Notes: a model not told the origin generated them from the sequence alone. Shown: positions 26,574 through 35,270, numbered from the stretch's first letter. The stretch is 64,000 nt of DNA from Nakamurella silvestris (GCA_003576535.1 QXCQ01000047.1:206-64205); one strand, 5' to 3'. Numbers and translations are program-made.

Positions 26574-29144
26574 ATGACAGACAGTTCAGGTTCAGTCGCC
26601 TCCATCGCGGGGGCCGGCCCCGCAGCGGACCCGAAGACGGAGGCCTCGTCTTCCGCGGGGTCGTCTTCCGGGGACCTCCCGGCCTCCGCCCGGATCGTCA
26701 TCATCGGCGGCGGTGTGGGCGGTGCCAGTATCGCCTACCACCTGGCCGAACGTGGGGAACGCGACGTCGTGCTGGTGGACCGGGCCGAGCTCACCAGCGG
26801 GTCCACCTTCCACTCCGCTGGCCTGGTCGGCCAGCTCCGCTCGGATCCGACCCTGACCGAGATGAACATGTACTCCGTGGACCTCTACCGGAAGCTCCAG
26901 GCGGGGGAGAACCCGCCGAGCTGGGTGGAGAGCGGCGGCATCCGCCTCGCCTCCAGCCCCGAACGGTTGGAGGAGCTGCGGCGGCAGATGAGCTGGGCGA
27001 CCACCTTCGGCCTGCCGATGGAGGAGATCAGCGCGGCCGAGGCCCAGCAGTTGTTCCCACCGATGGACACGGCCGGGGTGCTCGGCGGGATCTTCACCCC
27101 GACGGACGGTTTCCTCGACCCTTCCCAGTTGTGTTACTCGCTGGCGGCCGGTGCTCGCGCCCAGGGCGCACGGATCTTCACCCGCACCCGCGTGCTGGCC
27201 ATCGACACCGAGGGGGGACGCGTACGCCGTGTCGTCACCGACCGCGGCACCATCGAGTGCGAGATCGTCGTCAACTGCGGCGGTCTGTACGCCGCCGAGA
27301 TCGGCCGGCTCGCCGGTGTGCGGATCCCGATCGTGCCGATGTCCCACCAGTATGTCGTCACCGACGGCTTCCTGGGTGAGCACGGCGGGACGGTCCAGGG
27401 CACCCCGCTGCCGAGCCTGCGGGACCCGGATCTGCTGGTGTACTACCGACCGGAGGGCCAGGGCCTGTTGATGGGCGGGTACGAACGCGATCCCGAGCCG
27501 TGGTCGTTGCCCGCCGGCGGCCGGGTCGGCTTCGACGCGGTCCCGTCGGATTTCAACGGGAAGTTGTTGCCGGAGAACTGGTCACGGTTCGAGGAGATCA
27601 CCCACAACAGCCAGATCAGGGTTCCCGGCATGGCCGAGGCAGGTCTGCGCCGGATCATCAACGGACCCGAGGCCTTCACCCCGGACAACGAGTTCTGCCT
27701 GGGTGAGACCGAGGTCGACGGGCTGTTCGTCTCCGCCGGCTTCTGTGCCCACGGGATCGCCGGCGCCGGCGGGGTGGGGCGGCTGATGGCGGACTGGATC
27801 CTCGACGGTGAACCGCCGATGGATGTCTGGCACATGGACATCAGCCGCTTCGGTCGGCAGTACCGGTCGCCGTCCTTCACCCTTGCCCGGGTGCTGGAGA
27901 ACTACCGGACCTATTACGACATCAAGTATCCCAACCACGAACGCGGTGCGGGTCGGCCCCTGCGCATCTCCCCGGCCTACCACTGGCACAGCGCCAACGA
28001 CGCCTTCTTCGGCGAGAAGAGCGGCTGGGAGCGGGTCAATTACTACCGCACCCACGCCGAGGCCGGTGACGAGTCCCTACGTCCACGTGGATGGGCCGGG
28101 CAGAACTGGTCGGCGGCGATCGGGGCCGAGCACGCGGCCACCCGGGAGGCCGCCGGGCTCTTCGACGAATCCTCCTTCGCGAAGATCAGCGTCACCGGGC
28201 CGGACGCGGCGGTGTTCCTGGAATGGGTCTGCGCGAACCGGGTGGCGCGGGGTATCGGCGAGATCACCTACACCCAGGCGCTCAACTCCCGCGGTGGTAT
28301 CGAATGCGATTTCACCGTGACCCGGATCGGCGAGGACGAGTTCTGGATCATCACCGGCACGGCTTTCGGCTCTCACGACCTCGCCTGGTTGCGGCGACAG
28401 GCGCGCGCCGGTGCCCGCGACGTCCGGTTGACCGACATCACTGGACAGTACGGCTGTTTCGCCCTCTGGGGGCCGAGAGCAAGGGAGATCCTCCAACCGC
28501 TGACCCCGACCGATCTCGACAGCGAACACTTCCCGTTCTTCAGCAGCCGGGAGATCACGGTAGGCGATGTGCCGGTGCGTGCCCTGCGGGTGACCTACGT
28601 CGGCGAACTGGGGTGGGAGCTCTACGTCCCGGCCGAGTACGCGGCCGGGCTCTGGGAAGCCCTGTGGGCGGCAGGCGTCGAACACGGTCTGGTCGGTGCG
28701 GGATACCGGGCGATCGACAGTCTGCGGTTGGAGAAGGGCTACCGGGCTTGGGGTACCGACATCAGCTCGGTGACGAACCCCTACGAGGCCGGCCTGGGGT
28801 TCTGCGTGAAGATGAACAAACCCGGCGGGTTCCTCGGCCGGGAGGCCCTGCTGGCCGCCAAGGAGGCCGGGCTCACCCGGAAGCTGTGCTGCATCACCCT
28901 GGACGATCCGCGGTCGGTCGTCCTGGGCAGCGAACCGGTCCGGATCGACGGGGCCGTGCAGGGACGGGTCACCTCCGGCGGATTCGGCTACACCGTCGGC
29001 AGTTCGATCGCCTACGCCTATCTGCCGATCGAACTCGCCGCGGCCGGACAGAAACTGGAGATCGGGATCTTCGGCGAGTGGGTGACCGGCGCGGTTCGGG
29101 CCGAACCGCTGTTCGACCCGAAGGGCCTGCGCACCAAGGGCTGA
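26574..29144 (+). CDS. Dimethylglycine-oxidase/sarcosine-dehydrogenase-like FAD-GcvT protein
   Basis: The 856-residue protein has an N-terminal FAD-dependent oxidoreductase (GGGVGG at 45-50), a linking FAO domain, then a GcvT-like folate-binding domain and its C-terminal barrel. His80 in STFHSAGLV occupies the position that binds FAD covalently in dimethylglycine oxidase. Such enzymes oxidise N-methyl groups and pass the one-carbon unit to tetrahydrofolate; YVGELGWELYVP is the usual GcvT core. The first 38 residues are Ser/Ala-rich and look unstructured. It is divergent from the amine operon, shares its operator type and is convergent with the GntR gene three bases downstream. Confidence 0.85.
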   Translation: MTDSSGSVASIAGAGPAADPKTEASSSAGSSSGDLPASARIVIIGGGVGGASIAYHLAERGERDVVLVDRAELTSGSTFHSAGLVGQLRSDPTLTEMNMYSVDLYRKLQAGENPPSWVESGGIRLASSPERLEELRRQMSWATTFGLPMEEISAAEAQQLFPPMDTAGVLGGIFTPTDGFLDPSQLCYSLAAGARAQGARIFTRTRVLAIDTEGGRVRRVVTDRGTIECEIVVNCGGLYAAEIGRLAGVRIPIVPMSHQYVVTDGFLGEHGGTVQGTPLPSLRDPDLLVYYRPEGQGLLMGGYERDPEPWSLPAGGRVGFDAVPSDFNGKLLPENWSRFEEITHNSQIRVPGMAEAGLRRIINGPEAFTPDNEFCLGETEVDGLFVSAGFCAHGIAGAGGVGRLMADWILDGEPPMDVWHMDISRFGRQYRSPSFTLARVLENYRTYYDIKYPNHERGAGRPLRISPAYHWHSANDAFFGEKSGWERVNYYRTHAEAGDESLRPRGWAGQNWSAAIGAEHAATREAAGLFDESSFAKISVTGPDAAVFLEWVCANRVARGIGEITYTQALNSRGGIECDFTVTRIGEDEFWIITGTAFGSHDLAWLRRQARAGARDVRLTDITGQYGCFALWGPRAREILQPLTPTDLDSEHFPFFSSREITVGDVPVRALRVTYVGELGWELYVPAEYAAGLWEALWAAGVEHGLVGAGYRAIDSLRLEKGYRAWGTDISSVTNPYEAGLGFCVKMNKPGGFLGREALLAAKEAGLTRKLCCITLDDPRSVVLGSEPVRIDGAVQGRVTSGGFGYTVGSSIAYAYLPIELAAAGQKLEIGIFGEWVTGAVRAEPLFDPKGLRTKG

Positions 29145-29146
29145 GG

Positions 29147-29908
29147 TCAGCTCAGGCCGCTGCGCACCGAGATCCGGATCCGGTCCGGGCGGAACAGGTC
29201 CCGGGCGAACTCGATCGGCATCCCGGCACTGGTCGAGGCGGTCCGCTCGATGAGCATCACGGCCGAGCCCTCGGGCATGTCCAGCAGTGCCGAGTCCGCA
29301 GCAGCCACGGTGGCGGGCTCCAGGTATTCGATCGCAGTGGTCGGAGTGTGTCCGTACTTGCGCGTCAACAGGCGGTAGAGGGAGCCGGTGAGCCGGTGCT
29401 CCAGGAAGCCGGGAAGCTGATCCGCCGGGAACCAGGAACGTTCCAGGGCGAGCACCTGTCGGTTGGCCGAACGCACCCGGACGACCTCGAACACGGGAGC
29501 CTCGCGCGGGATGTTCAGAGCCTCGGCGACCATACGGGAGGCCGGTAGGGTCTGCGCCGACACCACTTTGGCCGTGGCCTTGCGCTGGGCCCGCTGCATC
29601 TGCTCGGTGAAACCCGCCAGACCGGTCAGATCACATTCGACCTTGGGTTCCAGGATGAAGGTGCCACCCGACCGGCCTGGAACACGTTCCAGCAGGCCGC
29701 GGGTCTGCAGGGTGGTCAGGGCCTGGCGCAGGGTCATCCGGCTGACACCGAAGGAGACGGCCAGTTCGGGCTCGCTCGGCAACTTGTCGCCGGCTGCGAT
29801 CTCGCCGCTGGAGATCGCCTCGATGAACCACCGTTCGATGAGTTGGTGCATCGGGGTGGTCGAATCGCGCTGCAACGTCGGAAAGGCCGGTGCCGTTGCG
29901 TTGGTCAT
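29147..29908 (-). CDS. GntR/HutC-family regulator with UTRA domain
   Basis: The 253-residue regulator has a winged-helix GntR domain (about 20-85; KLPSEPELAVSFGVSRMTLRQALTTLQTRGLLERVPGRSGG) and a C-terminal UTRA ligand-binding domain. HutC-type members often bind palindromes with a GTCTAGAC core, and two such sites occur in the divergent promoter region at 26356-26487. It is therefore the likely repressor of the amine island. It is convergent with the FAD/GcvT gene and ends only two bases from it. AGGGACGAG precedes the ATG. Confidence 0.88.
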   Translation of the reverse strand: MTNATAPAFPTLQRDSTTPMHQLIERWFIEAISSGEIAAGDKLPSEPELAVSFGVSRMTLRQALTTLQTRGLLERVPGRSGGTFILEPKVECDLTGLAGFTEQMQRAQRKATAKVVSAQTLPASRMVAEALNIPREAPVFEVVRVRSANRQVLALERSWFPADQLPGFLEHRLTGSLYRLLTRKYGHTPTTAIEYLEPATVAAADSALLDMPEGSAVMLIERTASTSAGMPIEFARDLFRPDRIRISVRSGLS

Positions 29909-29976
29909 CGAATCTCGTCCCTGTGGTGTGGCGGTGGTGTCCCTCTTCCAGGATAGATCCTCCTTCTTCCGAGGGG

Positions 29977-30018
29977 TTGACAGCCCGACGATCGAGTCAG
30001 ATAGTCATCTAATGACTA
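29977..30018 (+). promoter_or_regulatory. padR promoter, leaderless, with overlapping palindrome
   Basis: TTGACA (29977-29982), a 17-base spacer and GATAGT (30000-30005) place transcription at or near the ATG at 30012. The palindrome TAGTCAT-CTA-ATGACTA (30002-30018) overlaps the -10 box and the start codon, and is a likely autorepression site. Confidence 0.6.
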
Positions 30019-30746
30019 GTACGGACCCGACTAGATCGGATCGCCCCGGTAGAGCGACTGCGGCGGGTCGGTACGCCGCCGTCGAACAGCGGCCGACCCC
30101 CCCTCGACCCGGTCGGGCCAGGTCCACCCCGCTCGGCCTGATGATCCTGGGCCTGCTCGCCGAACGACCCATGCATCCCTATGAGATGCAGCGACTGATG
30201 CTCGAACGGGCCAAGGACAAGGTGATCAAGGTGCAGCGCGGATCCCTCTACCCGGCGGTGGAGCGACTCGTTGCCGCCGGTCTGGTCGAGCCGGCCGAGA
30301 CCAGTCGGGACGGCCGACGACCCGAACGGACCAGCTACCGGCTGACCGTCGGCGGCGAGGACACCCTGCGCGACTGGCTCACCTCGATGCTGCGGATCCC
30401 CAAGGACGAGTACCCCGAGTTCCCGGTGGCACTGGCCTTTCTGCCGACCCTGGCGGTGGAGGAGGTCCTGTCGAGCCTGGAGATGCGGATCCGGCAGCTG
30501 ACGTCGAACCTTGCCGGGCTCGACGCTGGCCTGGGCGAGCTGCCGCCGGACTTCCCCCGGCTCTTCCTGATCGAAACCGAGTACCAACGGGCCATGATGA
30601 CCGCCGAGCTGGTCTGGACCCGCGCCCTGGCGGCCGACCTGCGTTCCCGTGGCCTGTACTGGGACGCCGAGACCATCCAGGAGTGGGTGGAACAGCTCGC
30701 CGCCGCCGGTATCGGCGGTTCCGGGGCGAGTCCACCTGCCCGCTGA
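30012..30746 (+). CDS. PadR family transcriptional regulator
   Basis: The 244-residue protein has a disordered, Pro/Arg-rich N terminus (about 1-38), a PadR winged helix (about 40-120; LMILGLLAERPMHPYEMQRLM and RGSLYPAVERLVAAGLVEP) and a C-terminal helical domain (Vir-C type). PadR repressors commonly control neighbouring efflux pumps, and a DHA2 transporter follows after a 15-bp tandem repeat. The ATG lies seven bases after a -10-like hexamer, so the mRNA is probably leaderless and the start codon sits inside a palindrome. Confidence 0.88.
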   Translation: MTSTDPTRSDRPGRATAAGRYAAVEQRPTPPRPGRARSTPLGLMILGLLAERPMHPYEMQRLMLERAKDKVIKVQRGSLYPAVERLVAAGLVEPAETSRDGRRPERTSYRLTVGGEDTLRDWLTSMLRIPKDEYPEFPVALAFLPTLAVEEVLSSLEMRIRQLTSNLAGLDAGLGELPPDFPRLFLIETEYQRAMMTAELVWTRALAADLRSRGLYWDAETIQEWVEQLAAAGIGGSGASPPAR

Positions 30747-30767
30747 TCCGCCGCCCCTGTCCGGCCC

Positions 30768-30857
30768 TGTTGGACCCACCGCCGTTGGACCCACCGCCGT
30801 TGGACCCACCGCTGTACGACCCACTGCTGTAGGACCCACCGCTGTCGAACGCTCCAC
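30768..30857. repeat. 15-bp tandem repeat between padR and efflux gene
   Basis: Five units of TGTTGGACCCACCGC type (30768, 30783, 30798, 30813, 30828) and a degenerate sixth (30843) run in register. Units two and three are identical (CGTTGGACCCACCGC). In an open plus-strand frame the unit would read GPTAV, but no gene is supported. The array ends 21 bases before the transporter start. Confidence 0.85.
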
Positions 30858-30878
30858 CCGAGGAACCGAGGAGATCCG

Positions 30879-32576
30879 ATGACAGGATCATCGTCACCCG
30901 CACCCGAGAGCACCACCGGGCCCGTCACGGCCATGGGGGTGCCGATCAAGGGCAGCCGACCCGTCAGACCCGCGCTGATCATCACCGTGTTCTGCCTCGG
31001 GCTGTTCATGACGCTGCTCGACATCACCATCGTCAACATCGCGATCCCGGACCTGGTGACCGAGCTCGACGCAACCCTGGAGACCGTCCTGTGGGTCGGC
31101 TCGGCGTACTCGCTGGTCTACGCGGTCGTCCTGATCACCGCCGGTCGGCTCGGGGACATCGTCGGGCCGCGGCAGATGTTCCTGGCCGGGATGGCGCTGT
31201 TCACCATCGCCAGCCTGGCCTCGGGGCTGTCGCAGTCCCCGTCGCAGCTGATCGCCTTCCGCGCCCTCCAAGGGCTGGGCGCGGCGATGCTGGCCCCGCA
31301 GGGTCTGCCGATCATCACGTCGACCCTGCCGCCGGAGAAACGCGGACCCGCCTTCGCTGCCACCGGCATCATGTCCGGTCTCGGGGTGCTGCTGGGTCCC
31401 ACCCTCGGCGGGTTCATCGTCACCCACTTCGGGTGGCGGTGGATCTTCTTCCTCAACATCCCGATCGGCATCCTGACGGTGGCGCTCGCCCTGGCCTACA
31501 TGCCCGACATCCGGCCCGGTCTGCGGCATCGGCTGGACCTGCCCGGGGTCGGCCTGATGAGCCTCGGGCTGCTGGGTGTGGTGTTCGGCCTGATCGAGGG
31601 GCAGCGTTACGACTGGGGCACCATCGCCGGCCCGATCTGGATCCCGCTGGTGATCGTCCTCGGTGCGGTGTTCCTCGGTCTCTTCCTGTGGCGTCAGGTG
31701 CGACTCCAGTCGGCTGAGCCGCTCCTGCCCTTCCAGATCTTCCGGGACCGGACCTTCACCGTGATGACGCTGGTCCTGCTGGCCATGGGATTTGCGATGG
31801 TCGGGATCTTCCTGCCCATGACGATCTACTACCAGTCGGTGCTCGGTCTGACGGCGGTGGCGGCCGGGGTGGTGATCGGGACCCAGTCGCTGGCGATGAT
31901 GGTGACCTCCGGGATCGTGGGCGGCGCAGCGGGTTCGGGCCGGATCAACATGAAATGGGTGCTCTTCGGCGGACTGCTGCTGTTCGCCGCCGGGGTGGTC
32001 TACGTGATCGTGGTGGCGGGTCCGGACAGCTCCCGCTGGACCTTCGTCCCCGGGCTGGTGGCCAGTGGACTGGGTCTGGGCTGCGTCTGGACCCCGCTGT
32101 TCGGCCTGGCGACCAGGGACATGGACCCGTCCCGCGCGGGTGTCGCTGCCGGAGTCCTCGACACCCTGCAGGAGTTCGGATCGGTGCTGGCCACCGCGGT
32201 CCTGGGGGCGGTGCTGGCCAACCGGCTGACCGATGCGCTGGTCTCGCAGGCGGCGGTCGCGGCCGCCGGCTTGCCCGATGGTGCGCGTTCGGCCTTCCTC
32301 GACGGGATGGCCCAGGCGGGATCCGGGGGGATCCAGGTGGGCGCAGGGCAGGCGGGGGAGTTCACGCTCCCGGCCGATGTCCCCGCCACGGTCGCGGAGC
32401 AGATCAGGGCCGCGGCCGAACACACCTTCGCCGCAGGGTTCACCGATGCCATGAAACCGACGATGGTGGTGCCGGTGGTGGTGATCCTGGCTGCCGCGGT
32501 CGCCGTGCTGTTCGTCCGGAGTGTGCGGCCTGCGACGGAAACCGCGGTCGTCGAGCCTGCGGAGGGACTCCGGTAG
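30879..32576 (+). CDS. DHA2-family MFS multidrug efflux transporter
   Basis: The 565-residue protein has 14 predicted membrane helices as in EmrB/QacA drug:H+ antiporters. It shows the DITIVNIAIPD helix-1 motif, the GRLGDIVGPRQMF loop (motif A) and GRINMKW in the middle. A soluble stretch near 455-535 separates the last helices. GAGGAG stands eight bases before the ATG. The neighbouring PadR regulator is its probable repressor. The exported compound is unknown. Confidence 0.87.
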   Translation: MTGSSSPAPESTTGPVTAMGVPIKGSRPVRPALIITVFCLGLFMTLLDITIVNIAIPDLVTELDATLETVLWVGSAYSLVYAVVLITAGRLGDIVGPRQMFLAGMALFTIASLASGLSQSPSQLIAFRALQGLGAAMLAPQGLPIITSTLPPEKRGPAFAATGIMSGLGVLLGPTLGGFIVTHFGWRWIFFLNIPIGILTVALALAYMPDIRPGLRHRLDLPGVGLMSLGLLGVVFGLIEGQRYDWGTIAGPIWIPLVIVLGAVFLGLFLWRQVRLQSAEPLLPFQIFRDRTFTVMTLVLLAMGFAMVGIFLPMTIYYQSVLGLTAVAAGVVIGTQSLAMMVTSGIVGGAAGSGRINMKWVLFGGLLLFAAGVVYVIVVAGPDSSRWTFVPGLVASGLGLGCVWTPLFGLATRDMDPSRAGVAAGVLDTLQEFGSVLATAVLGAVLANRLTDALVSQAAVAAAGLPDGARSAFLDGMAQAGSGGIQVGAGQAGEFTLPADVPATVAEQIRAAAEHTFAAGFTDAMKPTMVVPVVVILAAAVAVLFVRSVRPATETAVVEPAEGLR

Positions 32577-32705
32577 CTTCGTCGCGCCTCCGGGGTGTGG
32601 TGGGCCGCGAGACCTTGGCAGGATCTGCCATCGCTCTGGCATCCGGTGGGGACCATGCTGGAGAAGCCCCGGCAGGAGCCGGGGGTTGCTCACGGAAGGT
32701 GCGGT

Positions 32706-34118
32706 ATGGCCGAGGAGTTGTACTACCGGTCCGCGACGGAACTGGCGGCGATGCTGCACGCCGGCGAGGTCTCCGCCCGGGAGGTGGTGGCAGCCCACTT
32801 GGCGCGGATCGAGGCGGTCAACCCCGCGGTCAATGCCGTCGTCACACACACTCCGGAACTGGCTGCCGCCCAGGCCTTTCAGGCCGACCAGGATTTCGCG
32901 GCCGGTCGACTGCAGGGGCCTTTGCACGGCATCCCAGTGGCACACAAGGACAATCACCTCACAGCCGGGATCCGGACCACCTTCGGCTCCCGGTCCCGGG
33001 CCGACTTCGTGCCGGAGACCGACGATCTCGTGATCGAGCGGATGAAGGCCGCCGGGGTGATCACCCTCGGCAAGACGAACATCCCGGAGTTCGCCGCCGG
33101 GGGCCACACCTTCAACGAGGTCTTCGGAACCACCTGGAACCCGTACGACCTGAGCCGGACCGCCGGTGGCTCGTCCGGGGGTGCGGCAGCAGCTCTGGCG
33201 GCCGGGATGCATCCGCTCGCCGACGGCAACGACATGGGCGGCTCCCTGCGGCTGCCGGCGGGGTACTGCAACGTGGCGGGCCTGCGCCCGAGCGCCGGAC
33301 GGGTACCGGTCCATCCGGCCGCCGATGCCTTCGTCGGCCTGTCGGTACAGGGGCCGATGGCGCGCAGCGTCGACGATCTCGCCCTGCTGCTGGGGGTGAT
33401 GGCCGGACCGGACCGGCGGTCACCGATCTCGTTGGAGGAGCCAGGCGACCACTTCGCCGTCGTGCCCGAAGGGGGGATGGCCGGTCGCCGGATCGCCTTC
33501 TCCGTCGACCTGGGCGGCGCGGTCGTGGTGGAGCCTGCGGTGGCCGAGCTCGTGCGGGCCGCGGCGCGGTCCTGCGCCCTCGCCGGAGCCGAGGTGGTGG
33601 AGATCAGTCCGGACTTCTCCGGAGCCGACGAGTGTTTCCGCACCCTGCGGGCCTGGCAGTTCGAGGCGACCCTGGGGGCGGTCCTGGACGAGCATCGCGA
33701 CCTGATGCGCCCGAGCCTGTACACGAACATGTTGCAGGGGCGTGCGTTGAGCGGGCCCGAGGTCGGGCGGGCCGTGGTGCTGCGGACCACCCTGTTCCAC
33801 CGGATGCGCGAGTTCCTTCAGCTCTACGACTCCTTGCTGCTGCCGGTTGCTCCGCTGGCCGCTTTCGACGGCGGCCTGCAGTATCCGGCCGAGGTGGCCG
33901 GGGAAACCCAGCCGGACTACCTCGGCTGGATGCGCGCGGTCTGCCATGTCACCGTCACGGGCCATCCGTCGGTGGCGATGCCGGCCGGTTTCATCAACGG
34001 AACCCCGGCCGGAGTTCAGTTCGTCGGTCGGCATCGCGGTGAGCGGGAACTGCTCGGGATCGCCAAGGGATTCGAGGCGGTGACGGGCTACGCCCGGAAA
34101 CGGCCGGAGCTGGGCTGA
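32706..34118 (+). CDS. Amidase signature family protein
   Basis: The 470-residue hydrolase carries the Ser-cisSer-Lys triad of the amidase signature family: Lys in PVAHKDN, the cis-Ser in TAGGSSGGAAAALAAG and the nucleophile Ser in NDMGGSLRLPA. It hydrolyses an amide of unknown identity; the lack of gatC or gatB neighbours argues against a GatA role. The ATG at 32706 follows GGAAGG. It is in the same direction as the efflux gene 129 bases upstream but may be independent. A family B palindrome follows the stop. Confidence 0.85.
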   Translation: MAEELYYRSATELAAMLHAGEVSAREVVAAHLARIEAVNPAVNAVVTHTPELAAAQAFQADQDFAAGRLQGPLHGIPVAHKDNHLTAGIRTTFGSRSRADFVPETDDLVIERMKAAGVITLGKTNIPEFAAGGHTFNEVFGTTWNPYDLSRTAGGSSGGAAAALAAGMHPLADGNDMGGSLRLPAGYCNVAGLRPSAGRVPVHPAADAFVGLSVQGPMARSVDDLALLLGVMAGPDRRSPISLEEPGDHFAVVPEGGMAGRRIAFSVDLGGAVVVEPAVAELVRAAARSCALAGAEVVEISPDFSGADECFRTLRAWQFEATLGAVLDEHRDLMRPSLYTNMLQGRALSGPEVGRAVVLRTTLFHRMREFLQLYDSLLLPVAPLAAFDGGLQYPAEVAGETQPDYLGWMRAVCHVTVTGHPSVAMPAGFINGTPAGVQFVGRHRGERELLGIAKGFEAVTGYARKRPELG

Positions 34119-34138
34119 CGGCCGCACCGAACCATACG

Positions 34139-34198
34139 TCCTGCGGTGGGATATGCGCAGCTTTCCGGCGGCGAGGCTGCGCATATCCCACCGCAGGA
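34139..34198. repeat. Dispersed palindrome, family B copy 1
   Basis: Arms of 22 bases (34140-34161 and 34176-34197), identical after reverse complementing, share the core GGTGGGATATGCGCAGC and enclose a 14-base loop. Related copies lie at 37727-37792 and 47151-47214. Confidence 0.85.
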
Positions 34199-34327
34199 TG
34201 TGGCATGGGGGGAACGGGCGGCGGTGAGAGGCGAATAATCCCTGTCCTGCTGGACTGCTCCGGTGTTACCGTTCTGCCCGCGGCCGTACAGCGGCCGGTC
34301 ACCATCAACGGCAGGAGAGGACATTCC

Positions 34328-34498
34328 ATGGTTGCGTCATTGCGCCCGATGTCCTTGGGCAACGCACTCGCCGGCGGGTGGGAATCGCTGAAAAAGGTTG
34401 CCCTGGAACAGGTGCGCGCAGATGTTCTGGTCCCACTGCTCGGGAATCCCGGGATCGGTGTCGACGGGCACAACCGTCAGGAGCATTTACGGTGGTAG
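34328..34498 (+). CDS. Small hypothetical protein (56 aa)
   Basis: The 56-residue product has a Ser/Leu-rich start and an amphipathic middle (ALAGGWESLKKVALEQVRAD). I do not recognise the family. Support for a real gene is a strong ribosome-binding site (AGGAGAGGA just before the ATG) and a hairpin terminator with a T-run 38 bases after the stop, which together define a compact transcription unit. It has no membrane segment and no Cys pair. Confidence 0.5.
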   Translation: MVASLRPMSLGNALAGGWESLKKVALEQVRADVLVPLLGNPGIGVDGHNRQEHLRW

Positions 34499-34535
34499 GA
34501 GTTCGGTACTGATCCGATGAGGATCGTATTTCGTG

Positions 34536-34576
34536 GACCATCCACCACTGCTGCGGCGTGGCGGGTGGTCTTTTTG
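34536..34576 (+). terminator. Rho-independent terminator
   Basis: GACCATCCACC pairs with GGCGGGTGGTC (one wobble, one mismatch) and is followed by TTTTTG. It ends the unit of the 56-residue protein gene. Confidence 0.65.
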
Positions 34577-34665
34577 TCGTTCAGGACACTGTCCTGAACT
34601 GTGTTGTATCCCCCTGTGGTGTGCGATCCGATGGGATCGATCCTGGAAACGAGGCGGTGGCGGTG

Positions 34666-35187
34666 ATGCCCCGACAACGAGAAGTGCTGGTACTGAACGC
34701 GAGTTGGGAGTCGCTCAATCGGGTCTCCCTGCATCGCGCCCTGACCTACCTGGTGGGCGAGCGTGCGGAGATCGTAGACCGGGTGCCCGGGCGGACCATC
34801 CGTGCGGCCGGAACACATTGGCCGGTACCCACTATCGTCCGACTGGTTCGCTACGTCCGGGTGCAGGTCACCCGGCGGCCGGTCCGGTGCACCAGGAAGG
34901 GTGTGCTGCGCCGCGACGGTTTCCGCTGTGCCTTCTGCGGCCGGAGCGGGGCGGACACCATCGACCACGTGCTGCCCAGGAGCCGTGGCGGGCACTCCGG
35001 GTGGCTCAACCTGGTGGCCGCCTGTCGACCCTGCAACTCCCGTAAGGCGGACCGGACCCCGGCCGAGGCGGGCATGAGACTGCTGACCGCGCCGCGTGTT
35101 CCGGCCTCCTACCAGGTCGGCTGGGTCCAGCTGACGGTGGAGGAGACCCATCGTCTGCGGCGGGCCCAGGAACAGTTGCTGAACTGA
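34666..35187 (+). CDS. HNH endonuclease
   Basis: The 173-residue protein has a C-terminal HNH nuclease domain with paired zinc Cys (CAFC and CRPCN) and the catalytic DHVLPRSRGGHSGWLNLVAACRPCN. The N-terminal part (VLVLNASWESLNRVSLHRALTYLVGERAEIV) is typical of a widespread actinobacterial family with one or more stand-alone copies per genome. Its role, whether DNA repair or a relic of mobile DNA, is not known. I use the ATG at 34666; in-frame GTGs at 34657 and 34663 are alternatives. A large palindrome follows the stop. Confidence 0.82.
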   Translation: MPRQREVLVLNASWESLNRVSLHRALTYLVGERAEIVDRVPGRTIRAAGTHWPVPTIVRLVRYVRVQVTRRPVRCTRKGVLRRDGFRCAFCGRSGADTIDHVLPRSRGGHSGWLNLVAACRPCNSRKADRTPAEAGMRLLTAPRVPASYQVGWVQLTVEETHRLRRAQEQLLN

Positions 35188-35200
35188 GTAACCCCTTGAT

Positions 35201-35270
35201 GTTCCCGCGCAGGTTGTTGCTCCTCGCGCACGAAATTACGTGCGCGAGGAGCAACAACGCGCGCGAGAAC
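35201..35270. repeat. Long palindrome with 32-base arms (family C)
   Basis: The inner 20 bases of each arm (35213-35232 and 35239-35258) are perfectly complementary around a 6-base AT loop. Including the outer part, 29 of 32 positions match. It follows the HNH gene by 13 bases. Only one copy is seen in this window. Confidence 0.85.

Noticed and set aside
30649-30882. Open frame reading repeated GPTAV
   Set aside because: It is produced by the 15-bp tandem repeat in the gap between padR and the efflux gene and starts inside padR in another frame.
30894-33314. Minus-strand open frame of about 806 codons
   Set aside because: It is antisense to the efflux transporter and amidase genes, rich in His, Arg and Gln, with no recognisable domain.
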